From: Paralithodes platypus
Lineage: Eukaryota > Arthropoda > Malacostraca > Decapoda > Lithodidae
DNA length: 64,000 nt
NCBI GenBank assembly: GCA_032716605.1
Contig: CM064501.1
Location: 23,253,171-23,317,170 of the forward strand
Reading direction: 5' to 3'
Part shown: positions 43,743 through 54,564 of the stretch, piece by piece
How positions within the stretch are numbered: position 1 is the stretch's first letter
Layout of the letters: every line of letters begins with the position of its first letter
Made by a program: the position numbers and the translations under genes
The notes under the pieces: model-generated
The model's database searches: none
Told to the model about the DNA's origin: nothing
The model's input: the letters and a program-made list of their open reading frames with translations, nothing else

Positions 43743-44294
43743 TTGAGTCATTTGAACAAAAAGATGGAGCTTGTTGCAGGGACTTCAGGTGTAGAAAGTG
43801 GGCAGTCCGCAGATGCACCAGCGGTTGTGTTGTCTGCAGATTCCCTACTGGCACTCAGCTACCACGATAAGCAACTGGCTGCTCAAAAACGTATTACCGT
43901 TGAAACTAAGAAGCGCAGACGACTGGAAAGAAGGCAAAATAAATTGAATGAAGTTGCCTCAAAAAGACAAGAGAGACTACACAAAAAGGATCAGAAATTA
44001 CAGTTAAAGCTCGAGGCCGCCAATGTTCGTAAAAGGAAACGGCAGGCAAAGGTAGCAGCAAATGATTCTACCGTAAAAACCCAAAGAACTCAAGAATTGA
44101 GAATCCTGAAGAGCTCAAAGCAGTGCCTACCACCAATAATGAACACTTTGGGTGGCATAACCGATGAAGAAAGGATACCCCAGACTTCTGAAGGAAATCG
44201 AGAAGCGAGACGAAAACCAACGGAAGGAACAAGGGAAGCGGGACGAAAACTTGCTGAAAGAATTTGCAATAATGATACAGGGAGCGCCACCTAG
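43743..44294 (+). CDS. Helitron-associated coiled-coil protein, deleted copy
   Basis: 183 codons matching 25190-25720: VAGTSGVESGQSADAPAVVL, LALSYHDKQLAAQKRI, RRLERRQNKLNEVASKR, then LKSSKQCLPPIMNTLGGIT. It then jumps past the whole helicase to the coiled-coil tail (NREARRKPTEGTREAGRKLA in one frame; ending PPRKKAKLLE in another). This is an internal-deletion derivative without helicase. Confidence 0.6.
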   Translation: MSHLNKKMELVAGTSGVESGQSADAPAVVLSADSLLALSYHDKQLAAQKRITVETKKRRRLERRQNKLNEVASKRQERLHKKDQKLQLKLEAANVRKRKRQAKVAANDSTVKTQRTQELRILKSSKQCLPPIMNTLGGITDEERIPQTSEGNREARRKPTEGTREAGRKLAERICNNDTGSAT

Positions 44295-44370
44295 AAAAAA
44301 AGCAAAACTATTAGAATAAATACTAATAAGACAAACAGTTCTTTTATTTCACCGTTTTATGTGCAAATAC

Positions 44371-44429
44371 ACCGCCGGAGGCGTCCCACCGGAGGCCAAG
44401 CCCCGGAGGGCGAAGCCCGGGCTTGTTAT
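44371..44429 (+). other. Helitron-like 3' terminal hairpins
   Basis: CCGCCGGAGGCGTCCCACCGG, then GGAGGCCAAGCCCCGGAGGG and GCGAAGCCCGGGCTTGTT. Homologous to 26676-26765. Confidence 0.6.
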
Positions 44430-44500
44430 AATACATATATATATAGAGAGATATATATCAGTCATCTTCTAGAATATTGATGGAACATAGGGTGACATAA

Positions 44501-44555
44501 TAAGTGATTGAGGCTGGGTTACATGTGTATATTTGAGTATAATATGCATGTTACA
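44501..44555 (+). repeat. 55-bp direct repeat, right copy
   Basis: Identical to 39637-39691. Confidence 0.95.
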
Positions 44556-44950
44556 CAGGTTAGTAAGGCACGTAAGGCACTATATGAATAGCCTATTCTC
44601 TTACTAAGAAATTCAGGTTAGTAAGGCACTATATGGAGAGCCTATTCTCTTACTAAGAACGAAGTGGCTACGGGACACCTCCGCCCTTCTGCCTCGTGTG
44701 TCCTGCCCAGATACGAGTCACAGCCATCGCCGCGCTATACGACTACGGGACACCACAGTGAGGCTGGGCTACGGGACACCACTGGTCATAGGAGCACCCT
44801 GCACCGTCTAGAGCTCCGCTTCTCCTGTGTGCTCCGCCCTTCTGCCTCGTGTGTCCTGCCCAGATACGAGTCACAACCATTGCCGCGCTATATCTGCCTC
44901 GTGTGTCCTGCCCAGATACGAGTGACAGCCATCGCTGTGCTATACGACGC
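44556..44950. repeat. GGTTAGTAAGGCA repeats and CTGCCCAGATACGAG repeats
   Basis: Two copies of a roughly 55-bp unit (CAGGTTAGTAAGGCA ... CCTATTCTCTTACTAAGAA) at 44557-44660, also at 45605-45715, 47908-47995 and 51605-51690. Three copies of TCTGCCTCGTGTGTCCTGCC with ATACGAGT lie at about 44690, 44840 and 44898. ORFs here are repeat translation. Confidence 0.8.
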
Positions 44951-45133
44951 ATTATACGAAGCATGACCTAGGCTATACGACGCATTATACGAAGCATGAC
45001 AGAGAGAGAGAGAGAGAGTTACACACTCACTCTCTCTGAGTCAAAGATTTTTTAGCTAACGTCTTGCCATAATCATCAGCAATGAGTGCGCTCACTCTGT
45101 CCTGTTAAAGAAATCGAGTTGTCAATTATTTGT

Positions 45134-45409
45134 CCACGACATCTTTCACCCACAAAAATTTAGGAGAGAAACTACCTGGCCGGGCTGCTCTACCTAGAGA
45201 GAGACTACCTGGCCGGGCTGCTCCACCCAGAGAGAGCGACTACACGGCCGGGTTGCTGCGGCGTCGCCGCTGTACGGGTCCCTGTCGTGATTTTCACACA
45301 CAAAGCTTTAGGCGATCTTCTGCTGTCCAACGTGAGTTGATGGAACTTGAGTTGGTGGTGAACCTTTTTTCAGGAGGGTCTAAATTTTTGTGGGTGAAAG
45401 ATGTCGTGG
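45134..45409. mobile_element. Foldback element, short form (276 bp)
   Basis: Perfect 29-bp terminal inverted repeats at 45134-45162 and 45381-45409. The interior has about 2.5 units of the 35-bp satellite (45173-45260), then GCGGCGTCGCCGCTGTACGG and the GATCTTCTGCTGTCC module. The same element with a much longer array is at 47113-47705. Confidence 0.85.
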
Positions 45410-45771
45410 GGAAAATTACAAGCCATCTTTTTTTCGAGAAAGCTACTTAAAATAATATGAGGGCGGTGTACAAATAAAAACTGTTTAGAATTTATATTTT
45501 ATTATTATATCCTTTTTGGGGGTTATATATTGGTTGTTTGCTATGTAGTCACCTATATCTCCCACTTTCTTAACTTTAGGATCGAGTGACCTAAATCTTA
45601 CTAAAAAATTCAGGTTAGTAAGGCACGTAAGGCACTATATGAATAGCCTATTCTCTTACTAAGAAATTCAGGTTAGTAAGGCATTATATGGATAGCCTAT
45701 TCTCTTACTAAGAACGAAGTGGCTACGGGACTACGAAGCATGACAGAGAGAGAGAGAGAGAGAGTGTGTAA

Positions 45772-45804
<33 letters not shown>

Positions 45805-45838
45805 TGTGTCTGTCTGTCTCTCTCTCTCTCGTCCCGCT
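45410..45838. repeat. Duplicated AT-rich block, GGTTAGTAAGGCA repeats, microsatellite
   Basis: 45440-45715 is copied at 47735-47995. 45740-45838 is GA/CT/CA/GTCT microsatellite. Confidence 0.8.
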
Positions 45839-47083
45839 TCTCTTGTTCCTTCCGTTGGTTTTCGTCACGCTTCTCGATTTCCTTCAGAAGGAGTTCGTCT
45901 CTCTTCTCTTGTTCCCTTCGATGGGTTTCGCAGCTTTCTTCAAATGACTTCCGTAACTGCTCACACTCTTCGAGTTGCTCGTCCATCTTCTCTACCGCCA
46001 TATCGAAATCCTCGACGGATATCTTCAGTACTGCCTTCATGTCTTCTGGAGCGAATTGGGCCTCAACTTCAGCGTCACACTGTCCTAAATCTATATACTT
46101 TCGCTGGAGCTCAATGTCAGCCTCAATGTCTTCTTCTTGAATATGATTCCGGTGTCTATCAACCTCGAATATTCGTCAGCTAACGACTCTTGTTCCAAAA
46201 ACACGTCAGAGTATACGACGTTATCTAACACACATGGTCCCTTTTCCTTCTTCTGGATAAAAATACTCAGCGCATGCCAACTTGTGACCCGAGAGCAGGC
46301 AACATATAATTGCCCATGAGAGAAGCACCGTGTGTGGTAGAGGTAAAGGCCGCAATGTTGGATGGTCTGGCCCTGCGCCTTATTAATTGTCATTGCAAAA
46401 CTTAGCTTTACAGAGAATTGGAACCTGGAAAATGCCACCGGGGAATCGTTGGCCACCAACTTTACCCTGGGAATGCAAACCTGCTCGCCATCGTAAGTGC
46501 CACCCAGAACCCTACCAACAATGATGGTCTTCTTCAGGTTGTCAACGATAATTCGTGTACCGTTACAGAGTCTGGGTGGGGATAGATTCCGTATTACCAT
46601 TACCACGGCACCCACTTTCAGCTTGAGTTGGTGTTCTGGTAACGAAGAAGGGTTTAGTTCATTGAGCGTGGAAACCTGATACTCCACATTGTCTTCCGAA
46701 TTCAGTTTGTCTTCACTCAGATGAATCTTCTCCTCCTCTGGCAGCATATCTAAGATCATAATGTTGATTTCGGAAACGTCAACGTTGAGAGGCGATATGA
46801 TGGTACGACCGGCAAAATAGCGATGATCCCCAATGTGATCGGCGATATCAGGGTAAACACTCTCGATGAACTCTGTCTGGGTATGATAGAGAACGCCAAA
46901 GTTTTTGGGGATAACGAAATGTGGAGAGCTGCTCTGACCTATCTGTAGTAGCCGGCTGGCAAAGGTCGTGTCTTTCCAGTATGCCCATCCTGTGATAAAT
47001 TTGCCCCTTGATCTTGTAACACATTGCGGATTCTGACATATTCTCGAGCTTTCCTGATGTGGCAAAAGACGTGAAGCAGAAGG
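45839..47083 (-). pseudogene. Helitron helicase, reverse strand
   Basis: Longest helicase piece here. At the 5' end a frame with MCYKIKGQIYHRMG (like the GQIYH motif of Helitron Rep N-terminal regions) overlaps a 324-residue frame (47065-46091): FVIPKNFGVLYHTQTEFIES, ADHIGDHRYFAGRTIISPLN (helicase end of the IN.+L block), LKLKVGAVVMVIRNLSPPRL, KLSFAMTINKAQGQTIQHCG, HGQLYVACSRVTSWHALSIF. The C-terminal coiled coil continues in another frame (46040-45839) and stops in microsatellite. Rep catalytic HUH and helicase motifs I-III are missing. Confidence 0.85.
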
Positions 47084-47112
47084 TTAAAGAAATCGTGTTG
47101 TCAATTATTTGT

Positions 47113-47705
47113 CCACGACATCTTTCACCCACAAAAATTTAGGAGAGAAGAACTACCTGGCCGGGCTGCTCCACCCAGAGAGAGACTACCTGGTCGGGCT
47201 ACTCCACCCAGAGAGAGCGACTATCTGGCCGGGTTGCTCTACCCAGAGAGAGACTACCTGGTCGGGCTGCTCCACCTAGAGAGAGCGACTACCTGGCCGG
47301 GCTGCTCCACCTAGAGAGAGCGACTACCTGGTCGGGCTGCTCCACCCAGAGAGAGCGACTACCTGGCCGGGCTGCTCCACCTAGAGAGAGCGACTACCTG
47401 GCCGGGCTGCTCCACCTAGAGAGAGCGACTATACCTGGTCGGGCTGCTCCACCTAGAGAGAGCGACTACCTGGTCGGGCTGCTCCACCTAGAGAGAGCGA
47501 CTACGTGGTCGGGCTGCTCCACCTAGAGAGAGCGACTACCTAGCCGGGTTGCTGCGGCGTCGCCGCTGTACGGGTCCCTGTCGTGATTTTTACACGCAAA
47601 GCTTTAGGCGATCTTCTGCTGTCCAACGTGAGTTGATGGAACTTGAGTTGGTGGTGAACCTTTTTTCAGGAGGGTCTAAATTTTTGTGGGTGAAAGATGT
47701 CGTGG
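47113..47705. mobile_element. Foldback element, long form (593 bp)
   Basis: Perfect 29-bp terminal inverted repeats at 47113-47141 and 47677-47705, identical to those at 45134-45409. About eleven units of the 35-bp satellite (GACTACCTGGTCGGGCTGCT plus CCACCTAGAGAGAGC) occupy 47150-47545. Confidence 0.9.
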
Positions 47706-48164
47706 AAAAATTACAAGCCATCTTTTTTTTCGAGAAAGCTACTTAAAATAATATGAGGGTGGTGTACAAATAAAAAAACTGTTTAGAATTTATATTTTAT
47801 TATTATATCCTTTTTGGGGGTTATATATTGGTTGTTTGCTATGTAGTCACCTATATCTCCCACTTTCTTAACTTTAGGATCGAGTGACCTAAATCTTACT
47901 AAAAAAATCAGGTTAGTAAGGCACGTAAGGCACTATATGAATAGCCTATTCTCTTACTAAGTAATTCAGGTTAGTAAGGCATTATATGGATAGTAGGGTG
48001 GCCCTTATTTTCGAAAGTAAGAAATCCTAACCTCTCACCCCCTGGCTTTGTTCCATTCCTAATGAGACATATTGTGATCAAATTTCGTGACGATTGGAGC
48101 ATATTTATTGGTAGTCCAGCAAAGTCTGTTTGGCTGTTTTTGTGCTGGTTGGCGGAACTTACCT
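47706..48164. repeat. Copy of 45410-45715, then unassigned
   Basis: 47735-47995 duplicates 45440-45715. 47996-48164 is unique and not recognised; it is interrupted by the LINE-C start. Confidence 0.65.
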
Positions 48165-49200
48165 GGCACGCACCAAAACCCAGACACAGCAACAAGACTC
48201 CTTCAAGACTATCTCGACACATTACATGAATGGTGCACTACAAACAGACTCAATTTAGCCCCAGCTAAATCCACTGCAACCCTCCTCACAAGCTGGACAG
48301 GAGATCACGATTATGCCCCGGGACCCAACATAAACAACACACCCCTAACACACACACACACACACAAAATCCTAGGAGTAACATACGACACCCAAATGAC
48401 ATTCAAACAGCACACCACAAACACGAAAAAGAAACTGACACCCAGACTTAACGCCCTCAGATCACTTGCCCACACGAAATTTGGACACAACAAAGAAACC
48501 ACCACCACAGTCTACAAACAATACATAAGATCAGTTATGGAATACGCAAGCCCGGCCTGGGCTTCTAACCTAGCTGAAACACATCATAAGACCTTACAGA
48601 CTATTCAAAATAAAGCCCTGAAAATCATCACAGGATGCACAGCTACTACACCCACAGATCACCTACATCAAGAAACCAAAGTCCTCAAAGTCAAAGATCA
48701 TCTAGACATGAGAGGCACTCAATTCCTGGCAGCAGCCTCCACGAATCAACACCACCCACTACACTACATGGCAACACACCCACAGACACCAAGAAATATC
48801 AAAACAACACCCAGCACACGCTATCACACACAAATACTGTCTTCTCTCCCTCCCTGCCCACCCCAAACCAACTTCCGGAAGCACATCCATACTCATATCA
48901 CTCGCCGTTCCATCCACTCACTCATAGACAACACGCAGCTGCAAGCACGACCTCCCGAAATCCATCCTTCCTCGCGAGGACAGAGTCCACCTGGCCAGGC
49001 TGAGATGCGGACACCATCCAGCTCTTCTGAGCTATCAGAAGAGACTGGATGAATCCGTCGTCGACACCTGCCCAGGCTGTAACACAGCACCCCATACCAT
49101 TAAACACATCATAGAAGACTGCATTTCACACAACCACTTACGCCAACAACACAATTTACACTCTTTGAGAGCTCTGTGGGAAAGCCCGACCGTGGCCATG
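48165..49200 (+). pseudogene. LINE-C: jockey-clade RT C terminus
   Basis: 5'-truncated. RT thumb and C-terminal region: LHEWCTTNRLNLAPAKSTA, KILGVTYDTQMTFKQHT, YIRSVMEYASPAWASNL, LQTIQNKALKIITGCT, HLHQETKVLKVKDHLD. A one-base frameshift near 48970 moves to the frame LARLRCGHHPALLSYQKRL, then CPGCNTAPHTIKHIIEDC, the Cys/His motif at the C terminus of jockey-type elements. There is no poly(A) before the next gene; the frame runs on into it. Confidence 0.85.
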
Positions 49201-50822
49201 ACCCCCATATGGGTCGGAAAGGCCAGGATCCCCATTAGGGGGGAGCAACACATCATCAAAAAGCTGGAAGGTCTATTCCAAACCTGGAAAGACCTAAAAC
49301 GCTTGAGGGATCGAAGGACACCAGGGCAGGTGAAGAAGGAGGAAGCTTTCCGGGACTCAATGGACGACCTCTTTGATATCGCTCACGCGGACGCCCTGTC
49401 TCTCATTGTCCTTCAAGAGGACAAGGATTTTTTCCTTGCTCAGCGAGAGAAGGGCCGTAGAGCCTTCATGGGGTCCGCGGACAATTCCCTGGCCTCCAAA
49501 GAACGGAGAGCTGCGGAGAAGAAAGAGGCTGAGGAAAGGCGTCGGGAGAAGGCCCGTGAAGAAATGAAGGCATCCACCTCAGCGGCCGTCTTTGCTTCTT
49601 CAAGCAGCAGTGCTGAAGGAGAGGACAGCAGCAGTGCTGAGGGAGAGGACAGCAGCCGTGCTCAGGAGGCAAAATCCTGCTCTCCACCCAAGCAGCCACG
49701 AAGAGCTAAAAAAATATAGTTTCACCATCTCTCGCAGCTGCACTGGATTGTACTCAGCTTTCCGACCGAAAAGCCACCATCGTGCTGACAGAAGCTGCAA
49801 AAAGCCTCGGCCATGACACTACGGACCTGGCCATCAACCGCACAACCATTGCCCGGTCTCGACGTCAAGCCAGGAGACGTTTCGCGGAAAACCTCAAAAA
49901 GGACTTCCAAGCGGATGTCCCCTTGACTGTCCATTGGGATGGAAAACTCCTTCAAGCCCTGACAACCAAGGAGCATGTGGATCGTCTGCTTATCTTGATA
50001 TCCGGAGTAGGAGTCAGCCAGCTCCTCGGCGTCTCTAAACTCCCTTCGGGGACCGGTGAAGCGCAAGCTCAAGCTGTTTTCCATGCTTTGGAGGAGTGGG
50101 GAGTGACCGAGAAAGTGGTCGCCATGTCTTTTGACACGGCCGCTGCAAACACGGGACATCGGACCGGCGCATGCGTCCTTCTGGAACAGAAGATCGGAAG
50201 GGATCTTCTTTACTTGGCCTGCCGCCACCATATCATGGAAGTCATCTTGGCTGCTGCTTTCGGAGCTGTGATGGGAGGAGGGACTTCCGGGCCCGAAGCG
50301 CTCCTATTCAAGAGGTTTCAAAGCCAGTGGGATTTAATCGACAAGGAAGCATTTCAACCTGGGACTACGGATGATGCGGTGAACGCGGCGATAACTCCAA
50401 CTCATCGAGGTCCTCGGGCATATACCTCCTCGTGGAGTTCGATTCCGAGCTCCTGGTCCCATGCACCATGCACGATGGATGAGCAAGATCATTTACGCTT
50501 TCAAGGTTTGGATGTTCAAGAACCAATTCCGACTGACAAACCGTGAGGAGAAGGCTTTGAGGGATCTCTGCATCTTCGAAGCTCTTCTCTACGTCGAGGC
50601 ATGGATCACCTCTCCTTCTTCAAGCTCCTAGGAGGGACTTGCACCTCATCAAGGCTCTCGTCGACTTCCCTAACCAAGAGATCAGCAAGGCTACATCAGA
50701 GAAGATTAAAAGGCACCTCTGGTACCTTGGAGAAGAAACTACAGTCCTGGCCCTTTTTGATGATGCCGTATCCGTTCGAACGAAGAAGGATATGGTCAAG
50801 GCAATGTCGGGAGAAATGGCAG
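49201..50822 (+). pseudogene. Transposase-like gene (RNase H/hAT-like), broken
   Basis: N-terminal helical part: ARIPIRGEQHIIKKLEGLFQ, DDLFDIAHADALSLIVLQED, FFLAQREKGRRAFMGS, then an Arg/Lys/Glu coil and a Ser/Glu linker (to 49719). A shift at the A-run 49708-49714 leads to AAALDCTQLSDRKATIVLTE and LTVHWDGKLLQAL, then VAMSFDTAAANTGHRTGACV and YLACRHHIMEVIL (an Asp-bearing strand and a CxxH as in hAT-type RNase H folds). Further shifts near 50400 and 50620 precede MHHARWMSKIIYAFKVWMFK and HLWYLGEETTVLALFDDAVS. I recognise this as a multi-copy arthropod family but not its formal name. The end is replaced by satellite. Confidence 0.65.
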
Positions 50823-50998
50823 AGAGAGACTATACCCGGCCGGGCTGCTCCACCTAGAGAGAGACTACATGGTCGGGCTGCTCCACCCAGAGAGAGCGAC
50901 TACCTGGCCGGGTTGCTCTACCCAGAGAGAGACTACCTGGTCGGGCTGCTCCACCTAGAGAGAGCGACTACCTGGTCGGGCTGCTCCACCTAGAGAGA
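50823..50998. repeat. 35-bp satellite array
   Basis: About five units of GACTACCTGGTCGGGCTGCT plus CCACCTAGAGAGAGC, directly abutting the transposase-like coding sequence. Confidence 0.95.
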
Positions 50999-51690
50999 CC
51001 TAAAATTAATGGGAGTAACTGGTACTGTGGTGCTTCGTATAATTCGTCGTATAACTAGGTCATGCTTCGTATAATGTAAATCGGAAAATAAAATGGAATT
51101 TTTCATGTTTTCTTTTATTTGTCCTAGTTTTTTACAATTGTATCGACAAATTTAGTGTTTGTACAAATAAAAACTGTTTAGAATCAGTGCAATACCACCA
51201 AGTGTAACTACACTTTTGTATATTGCTCTGCTTCGTTCCCCTTCTACACCCTATATATCGGTGTCGACTTTACATTTGTAGTTACTTAGAAATATCGCAT
51301 ATTTAATTTAGTCTGCCATACAATAATCGTTTTCTCTAACAACGCAATATAGAAAACGTCATTGCAGGAGTCTGGGCTACATAATTATATACGCACTATG
51401 GACCACCCTGCAACGTCTAGAGCTCCGCTTCTCCTGTGTGCTCCGCCCTTCTGCCTTGTGTTTTTTATAAATAAAAACTGTCTAGAATTTATATTTTATT
51501 ATATCCTTTTTGGGGGTTATATATTGGTTGTTTGCTATCTAGTCACCTACAGTATATCCTCCACTTTCTTAACTTTAGGATCGAGTGACCTAAATCTTAC
51601 TAAAAAAATTCAGGATAGTAAGGCACATAAGGGACAATAAGAATAGCCTATTCACAAAGAAAGAAATACAGGTAAGTAAGGCAGTCTTAT
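50999..51690. repeat. Mixed dispersed repeats
   Basis: TGCTTCGTATAAT unit at 51030-51075; CTGCAACGTCTAGAGCTCCG at about 51410 (as at 44805); AT-rich block 51460-51690 copying 45470-45715. No gene. Confidence 0.7.
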
Positions 51691-52552
51691 AATTACCTCT
51701 CCATAATTAGTTTTTCTGCCCACAGCTAACTCAAAGACAACTGCAGAGGTACTCCTAAAAGGTAATTTTAATGTATCTGTGACACAAATACACCATTTGA
51801 TAGCTTTAGTGTCAATCTGGAAAAAACCTGGCCTGCTTTAGGTATATAGGACATTGTGAATAGAGACTTCTTAGGGAACGTTATCTTGCAACAGGCCTGT
51901 CCGAGATACTAATGTTAGGGAACATTGTGATGACTAGTACATATTTCAGTTATCTGAAGATATAGCAGCTTGAGATTGTACGTAGTTTCTACAAAGGGCA
52001 TTTTGCAATGGTTAACCTAAAAATATGTTTGGAATAATCATTAGAAAGTGAGGTTCTTGGTGGGGTGAGGTTAGGTTAGGTTCAAACACGTCACAGGAAG
52101 ATAATTTTTGTTTGGCTGTGTCAGTGTTCACCAACATAATTATACTTAGGTTAACTAAATTGAATAGGTTACTAATAAATGATATCACACAAATATTCTC
52201 ACAAAAGTATTGGCCAAAAATCAAAACTAGCCAAGTATTTTAGTTCAATATGAGAAATACCCTTGTATACCCAAAATAGTTATATTTAACAGAGAAATAC
52301 AGTTGTGAAGGGTCAAAACATGATTTCCCAAACAGCCAGTTCCCTACGAATATTAAAATATTCCATTAGATGTCCATTTCCATACATAGTGCTTTTACGA
52401 CTATGCAGTTTGAAAAGAACTCTGAAAGTAGCTTATACCATGTTATTTTCGTGAAGCTAAGAGTATAAACAGTACCGGAATAAAGCCAGCAAAAATCACC
52501 CATGGACAAATGTGCTGTCCCGGTTCCGGAGTGGATAAGTCTATTATAACTA
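51691..52552. other. Unassigned sequence before the assembly gap
   Basis: No ORF or repeat recognised, apart from short matches to 15725-15760 at about 51850-51930. Confidence 0.4.
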
Positions 52553-52652
52553 NNNNNNNNNNNNNNNNNNNNNNNNNNNNNNNNNNNNNNNNNNNNNNNN
52601 NNNNNNNNNNNNNNNNNNNNNNNNNNNNNNNNNNNNNNNNNNNNNNNNNNNN
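52553..52652. other. Assembly gap (100 N)
   Basis: Exactly 100 N, the conventional unknown-length gap. The right flank is Helitron sequence matching 24957 onward. Confidence 1.
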
Positions 52653-54445
52653 GTGTTCAGGAAAGCATTATTGGGCCCAAATAAGAGACTATGCCAAAGC
52701 TAATCACAATGGAGGGGCCATAACCGCTGACGTTCACACAGACTTCCAGATCTATTTCAGCGATAGCCGGTAGAGCATAACCTCCCGAGACCGTCAACAT
52801 CGATTGAAGGATACCGGTCACCAGTATTACATTCAAAGGGTCAAACCCAAGAAATTGGAAGAGGTGAAGCCAAAAGGCAAAAGGGTTGTGTCTTTTGAGC
52901 AAGAAGATGGAGCTGTTGCCGGGCCTTCGGGTGTAGAGAGAGGACAGTCCTTCGCAGACGCACCAGCGGTTGTGTTGTCTATCGAATCTCTGCTAGCGCT
53001 CAGCCACCAAGATAAGGAACACGCTGAACAGAAACGTGTCACCATGGCCACTAAGAAGCTACAACGGGAGGCCAAGGCACAAGAACAGGCGGAAAGAAGG
53101 GCAGAAAAGCAAAGGTTGAGAGAACTAAAGGCAGCCACCTTTGAAGGCAACCAACTCAGTCGCTGGGAAAGAAGGCAACGAAATTGGACGAGATCGCCTC
53201 CAAAAGATCCAAAAGACAACAGAAGCTACAGAAAAAAATGAGACATTGCTGTTAAAGCTGGAGGCCACCAACGAACGTACAAGGAGACGGCAGGCCAAGG
53301 CAGCGGAAAAGATAGCAGCTAAAGAAGCTACCGTAAAAGCCCAAAGAACTCAAGAACTGAGGACGCTAAGAGCTCCAAGCAGTGCCTACCACCAATACGA
53401 GACACTTTGGGTTGCATACACTGAGAGTGGGTGCTGTGGAAATGATAATAAAGAATCTTGCTCCACCCAGACTCTGTAACGGCACCCGAATTATCGTCGA
53501 TAACCTGAAGAAGACCATCATTGTGGGTAGGATTCTGGGTGGCACGTACGATGGGAGCAAGTATGCATTCCCCGGGTAAAGTTGGTGGCCAATGACTCCC
53601 CGGTGGCGTTCTTCCGGTTCCAATTCCCTGTAAAGTTAAGTTTTGCAATAACTATTAATAAAGCACTGAGTCAACTATCCAACATTACGGTCTGTATCTG
53701 TATCACACCCATGTGTTCTATCACGGGCATAACACTGTACGTTGCCTGCTCTCGCGGTACAAGTTGGTATGCACTGAGTATTTTCACACCAGGAGAATGA
53801 AAAGGGTTCATGTGTGTTAGACAACATAGTGTACCCTGAAGTGTTTTTGGAGCAAGAGTCTTTAGCAGAGGAGTGTACGAGGTTAGTAGACACCAATATC
53901 ATCATTCGAGAAGAAGACACTGAGGCCGACCGTGAGCTCCAGCGAAAGTATATAGATTTGGGACAGTGTGACTCTGAAGTTGAGGCTCTATTCGCTCCCG
54001 AAGAGATGACGGCAGTACTCAAGATATCGGTTGAAGACTTTGATATTGCGGTTAAGAAACTGGACGAGCAACTAGAAGAGACTGAGCAGTTACGAATCAA
54101 AATCGATGAGAGTTGTGAAGCCAATCGAAGGGAGCAAGAGAAGAGAGAAGAAGCCAATCGAAGGGAGCAAGAGGAGAATCGTGAAATCCTTCTGAAGGAA
54201 ATTGAGAACCAGCGGGAAAAACAACGGAAAGCAAACAAAAACCTGCTGCAAGAAAGTGCAATAATGCTGGAGCTTCCCCAAGGAAAAAAGCCAAACTGTC
54301 AGATTAACTTACTGAATAAAACAATAATGCTGATATCACCCTTTTATTTCCTTTCTCTTTAAATTTTGAGCAGCGCCAAAGGCGCCCGCCGCCGTAGGCG
54401 GCACTGCCGGAGGCCAAGCCCAGAGCGGAGACCGTGCTTGCCAAA
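52653..54445 (+). pseudogene. Helitron-like element (copy 2): coiled coil and helicase
   Basis: Near-identical to 24957-26765 but with extra indels. A stop at 52771 (GGTAGA) breaks the first part, a frameshift near 53178 breaks the coiled coil, and the helicase region (GAVEMIIKNLAPPRLCNGTR; KLSFAITINKALSQ with motif V damaged; LYVACSRGTSW) has several shifts. The C-terminal coiled coil (53814-54362) is open to a frameshifted end. The terminal hairpin block is at 54366-54445. The 5' end is lost in the gap. Confidence 0.85.
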
Positions 54446-54564
54446 GTAAATTAATATTACAAAAATAAGGGTCTTCTAGTATTTTTTTTATAATTGTATG
54501 TAAAAAAGTGATTCCACATGTTGTACAAATATTTATTGTGTTCTGTCATATTTTTCTTCCACAG

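Noticed and set aside
50601..50993. 130-codon ORF with RERLHGRAAPPRES repeats
   Set aside because: Runs out of frame from the transposase-like gene into the 35-bp satellite.
52064..52082. GGTTAGGTTAGGTT as arthropod telomere repeat
   Set aside because: Only about three TTAGG units, with no extended array.
52510..52773. 87-codon ORF spanning the N gap
   Set aside because: The frame across unknown sequence is meaningless.
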